Shown here one piece after another: positions 63,656 to 64,000 of a stretch of 64,000 nt of DNA. Under the pieces are notes generated by a model, which saw nothing but the letters and a program-made list of their open reading frames with translations, was not told the DNA's origin and searched no databases. Location of the stretch: positions 165,742 through 229,741 of the forward strand of contig NZ_NFLF01000004.1 in the NCBI RefSeq assembly GCF_002160765.1, written 5' to 3'. The stretch is from Lachnoclostridium sp. An138. Its GTDB lineage: Bacteria > Bacillota > Clostridia > Lachnospirales > Lachnospiraceae. The translations under genes and the position numbers were made by a program. How positions within the stretch are numbered: position 1 is the first letter of the stretch; every line of letters begins with the position of its first letter.

Positions 63656-64000
63656 AAATCTTCCTCCCACTTTCCTGTCCCGGCGCTTCTGCCCGGGAAA
63701 TTCTTCTCATTTCTCCTGCTGCTGTGCGTTCTGCTTAACAGCAGGTTTCTTTCTGTTCTTAATTATAGTGCCTCCTTTCTTGACGGGGAATCTCCAATAT
63801 GTTATCGTTGTATAAACAAACAGTTGATACTTATTCCGGTGCCTACGCCCGAAATACGCAGAATGGCGCCCGGAAGAATCAGGAGGCTTAGTGTGAAAGA
63901 AAGTAGAGGCCAGCCGAAAAATGGCGCACTGAAACAAGCTATTGAAAAATAGCCATTTGAAACAAGGTTGATTTTGTTGAGATATGCTAAGAAGCAAGCA
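63656..64000. other. 345-base gap up to the window end
   Basis: No confident gene. On the minus strand an AGGAGG and a TATAAT lie near 63760-63775; only a short non-ATG frame follows. The right end is AT-rich and may hold the start of another unit. Confidence 0.4.

Noticed and set aside
63707..63997. 96-codon frame at the right edge
   Set aside because: It has no supported start or family and crosses a likely promoter/leader region.
1..64000. CRISPR array, insertion sequence or prophage
   Set aside because: No regularly spaced direct repeats, transposase, integrase or phage structural genes are visible.

Overview
The window looks like a stretch of chromosome from a gut-type, anaerobic, spore-forming Firmicute, most likely a Lachnospiraceae-type Clostridium. 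The case rests on gene content and control signals: an FtsK/TepA pair, a redox repressor Rex, clostridial Csp-like subtilases, a high-cysteine HCB-type protein, an EF-G paralogue, a UMF1-family MFS carrier, a T-box in front of pheST, strong AGGAGG ribosome sites and sigma-A promoters. There is no prophage, insertion sequence, rRNA, tRNA or CRISPR array that I can see. Most of the window is housekeeping with small accessory patches. The species assignment is inference only.

Layout. 1-6.5 kb, minus strand: start of ftsK, a TepA-like Clp protease, metY translationally coupled to a CFI-box protein, a YebC-family regulator, a solitary MazF-type toxin, alanine racemase and rex. 6.5-11.2 kb: an ABC-F ATPase gene converges on an SGNH/DltD-like gene and its MBOAT acyltransferase partner. 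11.1-17.3 kb: isocitrate dehydrogenase, two subtilases, an MFS carrier and a zinc-dependent phospholipase C-like protein. 17.5-22.5 kb: three small proteins, a ClC channel, an MBL hydrolase and an AT-rich two-gene cassette (PD-(D/E)XK-like plus transglutaminase-like). 22.5-36.6 kb: leuS, a heterodimeric ABC exporter, an EF-G-like GTPase, tyrA-aroA, a HAD phosphatase, queA and corA. 36.8-44.5 kb: a GNAT enzyme, a Gfo/Idh/MocA oxidoreductase, a lipoprotein, a DUF2383 protein, a Phd-VapC toxin-antitoxin pair, and a metal module (P-type ATPase, separate HMA chaperone, ArsR, AraC). 44.5-46.6 kb: a low-GC patch of small membrane/DUF proteins with a decayed paralogue. 46.8-50.9 kb: pheST with a complete T-box leader. 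50.9-57.1 kb: remnants and accessory enzymes (HAD remnant, C45 peptidase, flavin reductase, DUF4405 membrane protein, truncated carboxymuconolactone decarboxylase, a secreted protein, a second HAD, a lipoprotein). 57.2-63.7 kb: a 1202-residue surface protein, then a three-gene redox operon (flavodoxin-like, aldo/keto reductase with ferredoxin domain, CMD-cupin fusion).

Functional links. tyrA-aroA supplies aromatic amino acids and pheST charges phenylalanine under T-box control. Rex and the 61-63.7 kb redox operon fit anaerobic redox balance. The MBOAT/SGNH pair, Csp-like subtilases and the large surface protein act at or outside the envelope. The ATPase/HMA/ArsR module handles a soft metal.

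The most unexplained signal is a set of large, nested, near-perfect palindromes in intergenic gaps (9544-9715, 18597-18732, 25169-25255, 37328-37459). They lack normal terminator T-tracts and have unrelated outer stem sequences. I found no convincing wholly new multi-gene system. The best candidates for follow-up are those palindromes, the AT-rich nuclease-like/transglutaminase-like cassette, and the MetY-coupled CFI-box protein.
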